Source of the DNA: Shewanella jiangmenensis
GTDB lineage: Bacteria; Pseudomonadota; Gammaproteobacteria; Enterobacterales; Shewanellaceae
Direction of reading: 5' to 3'
DNA: 64,000 bases
Assembly (NCBI RefSeq): GCF_018596335.1
Contig: NZ_JAHEPS010000007.1
Span: 1-64,000, forward strand
The notes beneath the pieces were generated by a model. It was not told the origin of the DNA. It was given only the letters and a program-made list of their open reading frames with translations, and did not search any database. Of this stretch, positions 9,264 to 17,478 are shown piece by piece; the first letter of the stretch is position 1; the number at the start of each line of letters is the position of its first letter. The position numbers were made by a program, and so were the translations under genes.

Positions 9264-10196
9264 ATGAAGGATTGTCACAAGATACTGGTTGTTATTGATC
9301 CCACCACCGACAAACAGGTTGCGCTGGAGCGGGCAGTAAAGCTGGCCTCCAGACACCAGGCGTCCATTACCCTGTTTTTGTCGATTTTTGACTTTTCCTA
9401 CGAAATGACTTCGATCCTATCCGCCCACGAACGCGAAGCCATGCGTAAAGGAGTGATAGATCAGCGCGTTGCCTGGCTTGCCGACATAGTGTCCAAAGTG
9501 AGTGAGCCCGGCCTTGCCATCGACACCCAGGTGGTGTGGCACAATCGCCCATTCGAGAGCATCATCAATCACGTTATCGATGGTAATTACGACCTTATCG
9601 TCAAAGGCACCCATGAGCACGATAAGCTCAAGGCGGTGATTTTCACCCCCACCGACTGGCACTTGATGCGCAAAGCGCCTGTGCCTGTGCTGTTGGTAAA
9701 AGATCATGACTGGCCGGTTGGCGGCAAAATCCTCTGTGCGGTTAACGTGGCCACTGAAGATCCTGAGCATCAGGCGCTGAATGACAAAATCATCAGCCAC
9801 GCCAATACGCTCGCGGCGCAGTTTGATGCCGACGTGCATCTGGTAAACGGCTACCCCGGCACGCCGGTGAACCTTGCCATTGAACTGCCCGACTTTGACG
9901 CCCACAGCTACAACGAATCTATCCGCATTCAGCATGAGCAGCGGGTTGCCGAGCTTGCCAAACGTTTTGGTGTGGCAGCCAACCATTGCCATGTGAAAGA
10001 AGGCTTGCCGGAAGATGTTATTCCTGAGCTTGCCGTAAGCCTGGATGCGGAGCTTGTGATCCTGGGCACCGTTGGCCGAACCGGCCTGTCGGCGGCGCTT
10101 ATCGGCAATACCGCCGAGCATGTGATTGACAGCCTCAACTGCGATTTGCTTGCGATAAAGCCCGACGGATATAAATCACCACTTCAGGAAGGCTAA
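9264..10196 (+). CDS. uspE: Universal stress protein UspE (tandem Usp domains)
   Basis: A 310-residue cytoplasmic protein made of two universal-stress-protein domains (about 1-150 and 155-300). Each opens with a KILVVID- or KILCAVN-like strand, and the second ends with the ILGTVGRTGL..IGNTAEHV nucleotide-binding segment of the family. UspE is linked in E. coli to stress tolerance, motility and aggregation; the biochemical activity is unclear. The fnr-uspE neighbourhood is also found in enterobacteria. AGGAG precedes the ATG by about 8 bases. Confidence 0.95.
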   Translation: MKDCHKILVVIDPTTDKQVALERAVKLASRHQASITLFLSIFDFSYEMTSILSAHEREAMRKGVIDQRVAWLADIVSKVSEPGLAIDTQVVWHNRPFESIINHVIDGNYDLIVKGTHEHDKLKAVIFTPTDWHLMRKAPVPVLLVKDHDWPVGGKILCAVNVATEDPEHQALNDKIISHANTLAAQFDADVHLVNGYPGTPVNLAIELPDFDAHSYNESIRIQHEQRVAELAKRFGVAANHCHVKEGLPEDVIPELAVSLDAELVILGTVGRTGLSAALIGNTAEHVIDSLNCDLLAIKPDGYKSPLQEG

Positions 10197-10230
10197 GGCT
10201 TTACCCTAAGCCACTAAGCTGGAATAATAC

Positions 10231-10264
10231 GCGCCCTGAAACCTAGGTTACCGGGCGCTTTTTT
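10231..10264 (+). terminator. Terminator after uspE that abuts the ttcA start codon
   Basis: GCGCCC at 10231-10236 pairs with GGGCGC at 10253-10258, with a 16-nt loop and six T residues (10259-10264). The T tract ends at the base immediately before the predicted ttcA ATG, leaving no room for a normal ribosome-binding site outside the hairpin. Confidence 0.75.
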
Positions 10265-11242
10265 ATGTCTGACGTTGTAATGTCTGAAATCCAGCAAGAC
10301 GAACTTTCCAAAAAACAGATCACTCGCCTTAACAAGCTGCAAAAGCGGCTGCGCCGTGAAGTCGGCAGTGCCATCGCTGACTACAACATGATTGAAGAAG
10401 GCGATCGGGTGATGTGCTGCCTGTCCGGTGGCAAAGACAGCTATGCCATGCTGGATATCCTCATCAATCTGCAGCAGCGTGCGCCTGTGTCATTCGAAAT
10501 CGTGGCGGTAAACCTCGATCAGAAGCAGCCGGGTTTCCCTGAACATGTACTGCCACAATACCTTGAGAGCCTTGGGATCCCGTTCCATATTCTGGAAAAA
10601 GACACCTACTCCATCGTTAAAGACAAAATTCCCGAAGGCAAGACCACCTGCTCGCTGTGCTCACGCCTGCGCCGCGGCACCCTCTATGGTTTTGCCCAGC
10701 GCATCGGCGCCACCAAGATTGCCTTGGGTCATCACCGTGACGACATTATCGAAACCTTGTTTTTGAACATGTTCTACGGCGGTAAAATGAAGGCCATGCC
10801 ACCCAAGCTGCTGTCGGACGACGGTGCCAACGTGGTTATTCGCCCGCTCGCCTACTGCCGCGAAAAAGACATCGAAGAGTACGCGGCGCTCAAAGGTTTC
10901 CCTATCATCCCCTGTAACCTGTGTGGCTCTCAGGAAAACCTCAAGCGCGCCGCCATCAAAGATATGCTCAAGCAGTGGGATCGTCAGTACCCGGGCCGTA
11001 TTGAAACCATTTTTACCGCGATGCAGAACACCGCCCCCTCTCAGGGCGTGGACCGCGAGCAATTTGATTTTGTGTCACTGAAGCAGGATCCGAACGCCGA
11101 GTTTCGCGGTGATGTTGCCGAAGCCAATTTGCCGGCATTCGATTTTATGGACGTGTCCAACAGCGGCCATATCGACCTTGATAAGGCCGCCGTTAAACCC
11201 CTTGGCGAACGTATCGATATAGTGTCGACCTTCATGCCATAA
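10265..11242 (+). CDS. ttcA: tRNA 2-thiocytidine(32) synthetase TtcA
   Basis: ATP-dependent enzyme that thiolates C32 in several tRNAs using an Fe-S cluster. The 325 residues contain the PP-loop SGGKDS at 54-59 and the CxxC pairs CSLC and CNLC that carry the cluster. The [14 protein letters not shown] segment aligns with the start of E. coli TtcA. The start is uncertain: ATG at 10265 directly follows a terminator T run, and an in-frame ATG at 10280 is an alternative; neither has a clear Shine-Dalgarno. Confidence 0.95.
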   Translation: MSDVVMSEIQQDELSKKQITRLNKLQKRLRREVGSAIADYNMIEEGDRVMCCLSGGKDSYAMLDILINLQQRAPVSFEIVAVNLDQKQPGFPEHVLPQYLESLGIPFHILEKDTYSIVKDKIPEGKTTCSLCSRLRRGTLYGFAQRIGATKIALGHHRDDIIETLFLNMFYGGKMKAMPPKLLSDDGANVVIRPLAYCREKDIEEYAALKGFPIIPCNLCGSQENLKRAAIKDMLKQWDRQYPGRIETIFTAMQNTAPSQGVDREQFDFVSLKQDPNAEFRGDVAEANLPAFDFMDVSNSGHIDLDKAAVKPLGERIDIVSTFMP

Positions 11243-11265
11243 GGTTTGGTTTCAGCCAAATACAC

Positions 11266-11291
11266 AAAAGCCCGCATGATGCGGGCTTTTT
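11266..11291. terminator. Probable bidirectional terminator after ttcA
   Basis: AAAAGCCCGCAT and ATGCGGGCTTTT form a near-perfect palindrome with T residues on both strands, placed between convergent ttcA and the minus-strand gene ending at 11372. Confidence 0.88.
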
Positions 11292-11371
11292 ACTGACTGA
11301 TGGTTGTCAATTGATGCTGCTGACTGCCGCTGTTGGCTGCTGGCGATAGCTACCTTTTCGCCCAGCCGCTT

Positions 11372-12007
11372 TTACGACTCGCGATTAAACCAGGGGCTCA
11401 CCACCTGCGCAGGCTGTGTAAGCGTAAGGGTTTTAATAGTGCCAAGGGTCTTTTCATCCAAAGTAAGCTCGCCCTGCACCACTTTCTCAATGCCATCTAT
11501 GGTGACAGCGATATCGGCAGCGCCAAATTCAAATCGCAGTCCATCGGCGGGTTTCGCGAAATACTTCATCGGAAAGCCCTGCATCGCAGCCTGCAGCTCG
11601 TCCATCTCTTCTTTGAGAGCGTTCAGCTCTTCACCGCTGTAGCTTTGCTTTGGCACGCGCTCACGAATTTGCAGCGCAAGTCCGCACTGCGAGGCATCAC
11701 CATCGGTCTCAAGCCGCACCAGGCCACGATTTAATTTCAGATTGTCATCAAAAGGAACGTAAAGACGCTGATCCTCAGTAAAGGACAAGGGATACTGCTT
11801 TTTATTGGCGGTGGTGATTTCGCCTTTGAGAATAATGCAGCCCGGGCGCTTTGGTACTGAAAAGGTAAGCTCAATCCGGGGATACTCGCCACGGTTCACC
11901 AGTTTCATCCGGTCGTGAAAGCCGGAGTATTCCAGCGACACCTCGCCGGCGCCGGCAAAGAACGGCAATGACAGTAAAGACAACAAACAGATTTTGAGCT
12001 TGGGCAT
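11372..12007 (-). CDS. Exported protein of unknown function (possibly DUF2987)
   Basis: A 211-residue protein with a clear signal peptide (KLKICLLSLLSLPFFAGA, cleavage probably after AGA near residue 20). The mature part is predicted beta-rich, with two cysteines (CIILKG, QCGL) that could form one disulphide, and a short coiled-coil segment (EELNALKEEMDELQAAM). I recall DUF2987 as the family for similar Shewanella proteins but cannot confirm it. It starts 2 bp after the stop of the Bax-like gene, so the two are co-transcribed and may both act in the periplasm. Confidence 0.65.
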   Translation of the reverse strand: MPKLKICLLSLLSLPFFAGAGEVSLEYSGFHDRMKLVNRGEYPRIELTFSVPKRPGCIILKGEITTANKKQYPLSFTEDQRLYVPFDDNLKLNRGLVRLETDGDASQCGLALQIRERVPKQSYSGEELNALKEEMDELQAAMQGFPMKYFAKPADGLRFEFGAADIAVTIDGIEKVVQGELTLDEKTLGTIKTLTLTQPAQVVSPWFNRES

Positions 12008-12009
12008 GG

Positions 12010-12801
12010 TTATACGTCCAGATACTTCTTGTTGTGCTGCAGCATTTGCAGCAATTCATCCACATAGGCTTCGCGGCGCTCAGAATAGTTGACCAGCCCA
12101 TAGGCGAGCTCAGGTGCTGTCGGGTGCTGGCCCTTGGCGCGCTGCTCGGCGCGGATGGCGCGAAACAGTTGATAGGCAGGATGAGTGTTGAGGTTATTGA
12201 TGTATGACAGCATCGCCTCTTCTACCGAGTCAAACACTGTCACCTCGTGGCTCATATCCTGACGCCGCGCCGATGGCACCAAACCGCAGCCCTTGGTGTA
12301 GCACCACTGGCCGAAGAGATTCAGGCCTTCGCGGGCAAAACGTGAGCTGCCCCAACCACTTTCGGTGGCGGCCTGTACAAGCACCAAGGATTCGGGCACC
12401 ACATCAATCCGGCGCAGCAAACGTTCGGCAAGCTTTTCCGGATCGGTTTCATCGACCTTGAATTCAGCGCCAAGGGCTGAAAGCTGCTCGCTTTGCTCAG
12501 CGCTTAATGCCTTACCGGCCTTGATACTGGCCAGCACGCTTTCAACCAGAGCGCGTTTTTGCAGGTTGTTGTGATTGATATCTGCAACAATCGGCCGCAA
12601 AAAATCAAAAAACGCGCTCTTTTTTTCACGCATATTAGCGATACCGTTAAAATCCGGCAGCGCAGTGGTGTTTCCAAGCGCCTTAAGCCCCGGCACCGCC
12701 TCCTGCTCAGGCGGAGTGCCGGAGAGCTGGCGTAACAGCGCCACGCTGACAAAACACAGCACAAAGGCAAAGGCTAAAGTAGATATATTACCAATTTTCA
12801 A
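12010..12801 (-). CDS. Bax-like glucosaminidase-domain protein
   Basis: Related to E. coli Bax, a predicted peptidoglycan beta-N-acetylglucosaminidase. It has one N-terminal membrane anchor (STLAFAFVLCFVSVALL) and a C-terminal domain with the lysozyme-like segment VQAATESGWGSSRFA, where Glu is the likely catalytic acid, followed by NLFGQWCY. I chose a TTG start at 12801 behind AGAG, giving 263 residues, close to Bax (274). The frame stays open upstream to 12936 with an ATG at about 12864, but that would add a non-membrane extension crossing a perfect CRP box. Confidence 0.8.
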   Translation of the reverse strand: MKIGNISTLAFAFVLCFVSVALLRQLSGTPPEQEAVPGLKALGNTTALPDFNGIANMREKKSAFFDFLRPIVADINHNNLQKRALVESVLASIKAGKALSAEQSEQLSALGAEFKVDETDPEKLAERLLRRIDVVPESLVLVQAATESGWGSSRFAREGLNLFGQWCYTKGCGLVPSARRQDMSHEVTVFDSVEEAMLSYINNLNTHPAYQLFRAIRAEQRAKGQHPTAPELAYGLVNYSERREAYVDELLQMLQHNKKYLDV

Positions 12802-12852
12802 TGGGTTAATCTCTAGCTTGTGGATACAGATTACGACTTGAGCGTGATTATA

Positions 12853-12868
12853 TGTGAAAGGCATCACA
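12853..12868. promoter_or_regulatory. Perfect CRP box between the Bax-like and YvcK-like genes
   Basis: TGTGA-AAGGCA-TCACA is an exact match to the CRP consensus TGTGA-N6-TCACA. It lies in a divergent intergenic region. A possible -10 for the rightward gene, TACACT at 12907-12912, puts the site near -60, the class I activation position. It may also act on the leftward operon. Confidence 0.78.
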
Positions 12869-12927
12869 TCGCAAAACTTCCGGCTGCAAAAGTGTCTGTT
12901 TTTGACTACACTAAGGCGTTTGCCAAA

Positions 12928-12948
12928 CACCGACAAGGGGTGTCGGTG
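12928..12948 (+). promoter_or_regulatory. Leader hairpin before the YvcK-like gene
   Basis: CACCGACA at 12928-12935 pairs perfectly with TGTCGGTG at 12941-12948 over a 5-nt loop, 23 bp before the start codon. There is no following T run, so it is a structured 5' leader rather than a terminator. Its role is unknown. Confidence 0.45.
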
Positions 12949-12971
12949 CCTTCAGCTGTTCAGGGATGCAT

Positions 12972-13880
12972 ATGGACGTATTACAGCTAAACGATTATCG
13001 CAAAGTTGTCGCCATAGGCGGCGGTCACGGGCTCGGCAGAGTCCTGTCCAGCCTGTCATTTCTCGGTCACCGGCTTACCGGCATAGTGGCTACCACAGAT
13101 AATGGTGGCTCCACCGGCAGGCTTCGTGATCAACACAACTGTATTGCCTGGGGCGATTTACGTAATTGTATCTCCCAGCTCGCCGATCGCCCTTCTGTGG
13201 GCTCACTGCTGTTTGAATATCGCTTCGACGGCAATTCTGATCTCAGCGGCCATAATCTTGGCAATCTGGTGCTTTATGCACTTGATCAGCTCTGTGTGCG
13301 GCCGCTCGATGCCGTAAATCTTATCCGCAGCATGCTCAAAATTGAGTGCAAGCTTATTCCCATGTCCGAAGTGCCGACCCATTTGATGGCGCAGGAGCAA
13401 AATGGTAACTGGGTGTTTGGTGAGCTCAATGTCGACAGGATGCAGCAAAACCCCAAGGCCCTTGGCCTTGAGCCCATGGTAGAGCCGACTCAGGAAGCCA
13501 TCAGCGCCCTTCTGGACGCGGAGCTGATTGTACTCGGGCCCGGCAGCTTTTTAACCTCAACCCTGCCTGCGCTGCTGATGCCCAAGGTGGCTGAAGCAAT
13601 ACGCCGAAGCTCGGCCAAGGTGCTGCTGATTGAAAACCTGACGCCGGAAACCTCTGCCGCCGCCAACCGTCTCAGCGCCGAAGAGCGGGTTGACTGGTGT
13701 AATCGCCTTATCGGTAAGCAGGCGATTTCGCGGGTACTGTGCCACGCTGAGACGAGCTTCGATGATGGCATTTTCAGCTACCTGCCGCTCAGAAGCGCCC
13801 ACCATCAGGGCCTGCATTGTACCCAGGCACTCGCCAGCGCCATCATGGCAACACCGCTGCATACGCGATTGATTGCCTGA
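12972..13880 (+). CDS. YvcK/CofD-like family protein (putative gluconeogenesis factor)
   Basis: A 302-residue cytoplasmic protein of the UPF0052/YvcK family, homologous to E. coli YbhK. It opens with VVAIGGGHGLGRVLSSL, a glycine-rich phosphate-binding loop, then TDNGGSTGRLR, and later LGPGSFLTSTLPALL, all hallmarks of this CofD-like fold. Family members bind UDP-sugars and affect cell-wall and gluconeogenic growth in Gram-positives; the role in gammaproteobacteria is unclear. I prefer the second ATG (12972), since AGGG lies 6-7 bases upstream. The CRP box upstream suggests carbon or respiratory control. Confidence 0.9.
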   Translation: MDVLQLNDYRKVVAIGGGHGLGRVLSSLSFLGHRLTGIVATTDNGGSTGRLRDQHNCIAWGDLRNCISQLADRPSVGSLLFEYRFDGNSDLSGHNLGNLVLYALDQLCVRPLDAVNLIRSMLKIECKLIPMSEVPTHLMAQEQNGNWVFGELNVDRMQQNPKALGLEPMVEPTQEAISALLDAELIVLGPGSFLTSTLPALLMPKVAEAIRRSSAKVLLIENLTPETSAAANRLSAEERVDWCNRLIGKQAISRVLCHAETSFDDGIFSYLPLRSAHHQGLHCTQALASAIMATPLHTRLIA

Positions 13881-13970
13881 CCGGCACAGCCTATTGGCTG
13901 TAAAAGCGAAGTGTGAATACCAGAAGTAGAAAGTTGATGCTTGATGCTTGAAAGCACTGCGTAGAAAATC

Positions 13971-13998
13971 AAAAGGCTGCCAAACAGGCAGCCTTTTT
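13971..13998. terminator. Bidirectional terminator
   Basis: AAAAGGCTGCC at 13971-13981 pairs with GGCAGCCTTTTT at 13987-13998 between the convergent YvcK-like and aminotransferase genes, with A/T tracts on both sides. Confidence 0.88.
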
Positions 13999-14061
13999 AA
14001 TTGCAAATCAGATGGATATATTGATCCGCAATCAACGGTACTCAGTAACACAAGTGGCTTG

Positions 14062-15255
14062 TTACAGCACCTTGGCAATAGCGGCGCAGATGGCCGGCAT
14101 ATTGCTTTTGGTCATACCGGCAACGCTGATACGGCCTGAGCCAACGATGTAAACACCGAACTCATCTTTCAGGCGAGCAACCTGCGCTTTGTCCAGTCCG
14201 GAAAAGCTGAACATGCCCATCTGGCGGCTGATAAAGGAGAAATCCCGTTCAACACCGGCCTTGGCCAGGCTGTCTACAAACAGGGTCCGCATTTCTGCGA
14301 TACGCTCGCGCATTTCAGCAAGCTCGGCTTCCCACTCAGCTTTCAGCGCTGGACGGCTTAAAATGGTGCTCACAATCATGGCGCCGTGTGCCGGCGGATT
14401 GGAGTAGTTGGCGCGGATAGTGCGCTTGATTTGACTGAATGCTACCTTGGCTTCGTCGGCGCTGGCACCAACCAGCGTAACGGCGCCGATGCGCTCATTG
14501 TAAAGACCAAAGTTCTTTGAGAATGAGTTGGCTATCAAAAGCTCAGGCACCATCCCCGCCACCAGGCGCAAGCCTTCAGCGTCTTCCTCAATGCCACGGC
14601 CAAAGCCCTGATAAGCAAAGTCAAACAAAGGCACCAGGCCTTTGTCACGGCAAAGCTCACCGACTTTTTGCCACTGCTCAAGGGTCAAATCGATACCAGT
14701 CGGGTTATGACAGCAGCCGTGCAGCAGCACCAGATCGCCACTTGCAGCGCCTGCAAGTGACGCCAGCATGGCATCAAAGTCAATGTCCTGCGCCGCCGCG
14801 TCGTAGTAGGCATATTCTTTTACGCTAAGGCCCGCGGTTTCAAAAATATTTTGATGGTTGGCCCAGGTTGGGTTACTGATCCAAATGACCCGGCTTGGGG
14901 TGTTACGCACCACAAACTCGGCGGCGATACGCAGCGCACCGGTTCCGCCCGGCGCCTGCGCGGTCACGGCGCGGCCGGCATCCAGCACCGGATGCTTGTC
15001 ACCAAACAGCAGCGCCTGAACCACGCTGTTGTACAGGGTCACGCCTTCAATACCGAGGTAATTTTTGGTCTTCTCTTCGTCCAGCAGAATGGTTTCGGCC
15101 TTTTTTACAGACTTCAGTACCGGCGTCTGCCCTGCCTCATCTTTATAGATCCCAACGCCCAAATTCACCTTGTCGGTCCGTGGATCGGCCTTAAAGGTAT
15201 CTGTCAGGCCTAAAATAGGGTCGGCGGGTGCGGGTACAACCTGGGAAAATATCAT
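14062..15255 (-). CDS. Aspartate/aromatic amino acid aminotransferase
   Basis: PLP-dependent class I aminotransferase, 397 residues, the length of E. coli AspC and TyrB. It begins with [17 protein letters not shown] and [10 protein letters not shown], and contains [14 protein letters not shown] substrate-loop residues (NPTWANHQ), [11 protein letters not shown], and [15 protein letters not shown], whose Lys holds PLP. It converts aspartate or aromatic amino acids to their 2-oxo acids with glutamate. AspC and TyrB cannot be separated from sequence by eye. It is monocistronic, with a terminator downstream and an AT-rich leader carrying a 9-bp inverted repeat. Confidence 0.93.
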   Translation of the reverse strand: MIFSQVVPAPADPILGLTDTFKADPRTDKVNLGVGIYKDEAGQTPVLKSVKKAETILLDEEKTKNYLGIEGVTLYNSVVQALLFGDKHPVLDAGRAVTAQAPGGTGALRIAAEFVVRNTPSRVIWISNPTWANHQNIFETAGLSVKEYAYYDAAAQDIDFDAMLASLAGAASGDLVLLHGCCHNPTGIDLTLEQWQKVGELCRDKGLVPLFDFAYQGFGRGIEEDAEGLRLVAGMVPELLIANSFSKNFGLYNERIGAVTLVGASADEAKVAFSQIKRTIRANYSNPPAHGAMIVSTILSRPALKAEWEAELAEMRERIAEMRTLFVDSLAKAGVERDFSFISRQMGMFSFSGLDKAQVARLKDEFGVYIVGSGRISVAGMTKSNMPAICAAIAKVL

Positions 15256-15368
15256 GAAAACTATCCTTATAGATGAGGGTAACGAAAACCGCCTATTTAT
15301 AGCATTGTGGCTGCCACGGGAGTAGCGCGAAAGAAAGAATATTGGCTGAAAATCTTTAATAGATGAAC

Positions 15369-15399
15369 ATTCATCAAAAAATGAAAATAATTGATGAAT
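15369..15399. repeat. 9-bp inverted repeat upstream of the aminotransferase gene
   Basis: ATTCATCAA at 15369-15377 and TTGATGAAT at 15391-15399 are perfect inverted copies separated by 13 bp, about 115-145 bp upstream of the aminotransferase start. It could be an operator for a dimeric regulator; no known consensus is recognised. Confidence 0.4.
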
Positions 15400-15478
15400 A
15401 AAATCTTATTTGGCTGAGTCGGTTAAAGCAGGTGTTAAACGGGTCTTAAACGGAAAGAAAAATGAGGTAAATCAGGAG

Positions 15479-15552
15479 TGGAGGCGCGACCCGGAGTCGA
15501 ACCGAGATCGACGGATTTGCAATCCGCAGCATAGCCATTCTGCCATCGCGCC
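15479..15552 (-). tRNA. tRNA-Cys (GCA)
   Basis: A 74-nt cloverleaf on the minus strand. Acceptor GGCGCGA pairs with TCGCGCC, the anticodon loop reads TTGCAAA with anticodon GCA, the T arm has GGTTCGACTCC, and CCA is encoded. It lies 29 bp after tRNA-Gly and is co-transcribed with it. Confidence 0.97.
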
Positions 15553-15581
15553 ACTTTTTAACCTGGTGCTGACTGCGGAAT

Positions 15582-15657
15582 TGGAGCGACATATCGGGTT
15601 CGAACCGATGACCTATACCTTGGCAAGGTATCGCTCTACCAACTGAGCTAATGTCGC
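15582..15657 (-). tRNA. tRNA-Gly (GCC)
   Basis: A 76-nt cloverleaf on the minus strand. Acceptor GCGACAT pairs with ATGTCGC, the anticodon loop is TTGCCAA with anticodon GCC, the T loop is GGTTCGAACCC, and CCA is encoded. It is first in a Gly-Cys tRNA operon. Confidence 0.97.
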
Positions 15658-15699
15658 GTTTCCGGTTGCTGGAACTGGGTGTCCCTGTCAGCGAGTTGC

Positions 15700-15727
15700 A
15701 TTCTACCTTTTTAGACTTCCCAGTCAA
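15700..15727 (-). promoter_or_regulatory. Sigma-70 promoter of the tRNA-Gly-Cys operon
   Basis: On the minus strand TTGACT (complement of 15722-15727) is followed after 16 bp by TAGAAT (complement of 15700-15705), about 42 bp before mature tRNA-Gly. Confidence 0.75.
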
Positions 15728-15772
15728 CGGCTTTTTTATCAGGGGTTGGCTGAATGCTGTTTTATTGCGCTG

Positions 15773-15802
15773 AAAAGAAAAAGCCCGGCATAGCCGGGCT
15801 TT
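15773..15802 (-). terminator. Terminator after the large GAPDH gene
   Basis: GCCCGGC at 15783-15789 pairs with GCCGGGC at 15793-15799 with flanking A/T pairs. On the minus strand it is followed by a T-rich run (complement of 15773-15782), about 50 bp past the gapB stop. Confidence 0.85.
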
Positions 15803-15851
15803 CAAACTGCTGTTTCTTAACCAGATACAGCGTTTATATCGACACAGTTTC

Positions 15852-17291
15852 TTATTCAGATACTGGCAGAGACAGGTGATTCAGGCCGAGCATCTTCTGC
15901 ATCACGCCCACTACCTGACAGCTGTAACCGAATTCGTTGTCGTACCACACGTACAGAATAGCGCGTTTGCCTTCGGCGATGGTGGCCTGTGAGTCAACCA
16001 CACCGGCGTAGCGTGAGCCAACCAGATCGCTTGATACGATTTCAGTGGAGTTGGTGAAATCAATCTGGTTCTGCAACGGTGAGTGCAACGCCATGTCCAG
16101 CAGGTAGTCGTTGATATCGTCTTTGCTGGTTTCGGCGTTGAGGTTCAGGCTCAGAATCGCCATCGACACGTTTGGCGTTGGTACGCGAATGGCGTTACCG
16201 GTCAAGCGACCAGCCAGCACAGGCAGCGCCTTGGCAACGGCCTTGGCAGCACCGGTTTCGGTGATCACCATGTTCAGCGGCGCGCTGCGGCCACGGCGGT
16301 CGGCCTTGTGGTAGTTGTCGATAAGGTTCTGGTCGTTGGTATAAGAGTGGATGGTTTCCACGTGACCATTTTCGATGCCGTACTTGTCGTTGATGGCTTT
16401 GAGCACTGGGGTGATGGCGTTGGTGGTGCACGACGCGGCAGACACGATAACGTCTTCATCCAGAATGTCGGCATCGTTCACACCAAATACGATGTTCTTG
16501 ATGTTGCCTTTGGCAGGTGCAGTCAGCAGCACCTTGGCAGCGCCTGGGCTCTTAAGGTGCAGACCGAGACCAGCTTCATCTTTCCACACACCTGTGTTGT
16601 CAACAACCAGCGCATTGTTGATGCCGTACTTGGTGTAGTCCACTTCTTCCGGACCGTTGGCATAGATGATTTGGATGTAGGTGCCGTTGGCGATGAGCGC
16701 GTTGTTTTCTTCATCGATTTCAACGGAGCCGTTGAATGGGCCATGCACTGAATCGCGGCGCAGCAGGCTGGCACGCTTTTCAAGGTCGCCGGCGCGGCCG
16801 CCACGGATAACGATGGCGCGCAGACGCAGCTTGTTGCTGCGGCCGGTACGTTCAATCAGAAGGCGCGCCAGCAGACGGCCAATACGGCCAAAACCGTAAA
16901 GCACCACGTCTCTTGGCTCGACTTCGTCAGCATGATCAATCGCAGGCGCCAGCTCTTTGGCCATGTAGGCTTCGATTTCGCTGCCGTCGCTGTGGTTGCG
17001 CCAGTAATTGACGGCGAGTTTGCCGATATCCACTTTGCATTGCTTAACAGCCAGTTTGCTCAGGGCTTCCACAAAGGGGAAGCTTTCACGCAGGCGCAGC
17101 TTGTCACCCACATGACGGCGTACCAAACGGTGCGCCTTAATAATCTCGATGGTGGAGGCGTTCAGCAAGGGCTTGCCATAGACAACAACTTCGACACCTT
17201 GGTTGCGGTACAGTTTACCGAGCAGAGGTTGCATGGCCTCGGCCATTTCAAATCGTTCTTGCCAGCTTTGCAGGTGTTTATCAGCACTCAT
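15852..17291 (-). CDS. gapB: Large-form glyceraldehyde-3-phosphate dehydrogenase (GapB type)
   Basis: NAD(P)-dependent GAPDH of glycolysis/gluconeogenesis, but 479 residues long instead of about 335. Residues 1 to about 125 form an N-terminal extension of unknown function (LQSWQERFEMAEAMQPLLGKLY). The dehydrogenase part follows: nucleotide-binding GFGRIGR at about 133, catalytic Cys in SAASCTTNA, and WYDNEFGYS near the C terminus. This large form is typical of Shewanella, Vibrio and related marine bacteria and is often assigned to gluconeogenesis (inference here). It is divergent from the lipoprotein gene at 17479, and the shared region holds a HexR-like site. Confidence 0.93.
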   Translation of the reverse strand: MSADKHLQSWQERFEMAEAMQPLLGKLYRNQGVEVVVYGKPLLNASTIEIIKAHRLVRRHVGDKLRLRESFPFVEALSKLAVKQCKVDIGKLAVNYWRNHSDGSEIEAYMAKELAPAIDHADEVEPRDVVLYGFGRIGRLLARLLIERTGRSNKLRLRAIVIRGGRAGDLEKRASLLRRDSVHGPFNGSVEIDEENNALIANGTYIQIIYANGPEEVDYTKYGINNALVVDNTGVWKDEAGLGLHLKSPGAAKVLLTAPAKGNIKNIVFGVNDADILDEDVIVSAASCTTNAITPVLKAINDKYGIENGHVETIHSYTNDQNLIDNYHKADRRGRSAPLNMVITETGAAKAVAKALPVLAGRLTGNAIRVPTPNVSMAILSLNLNAETSKDDINDYLLDMALHSPLQNQIDFTNSTEIVSSDLVGSRYAGVVDSQATIAEGKRAILYVWYDNEFGYSCQVVGVMQKMLGLNHLSLPVSE

Positions 17292-17454
17292 GTACAGGTC
17301 CTTTATCTCACTTTTCTATATTTATTTACAGAAAGGATTGAGTAACAAACAGAAACGACCATAATCACTTTAGTATAGGGTCGGGCAGGATTTTGGTCGG
17401 CGCTATTGTAATGAAACTTGTCACATCACGCCAGAAAGATATTTTCGCTAACTG

Positions 17455-17469
17455 TGTAATTTAATTAGA
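17455..17469. promoter_or_regulatory. Candidate HexR operator between gapB and the lipoprotein gene
   Basis: TGTAATTTAATTAGA differs at one position from the HexR motif as I recall it for gammaproteobacteria (TGTARTWWWAYTACA). It lies 10 bp before the rightward gene and about 170 bp before gapB. Confidence 0.6.
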
Positions 17470-17478
17470 GAAATAACC

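Noticed and set aside
16083..16751. 222-codon frame antisense to gapB
   Set aside because: Shadow of a strongly conserved gene; glycine/valine/histidine-rich composition typical of antisense frames.
17407..17421. TGTAATGAAACTTGT as a second HexR site near gapB
   Set aside because: Only the left half matches; the right arm is not palindromic.
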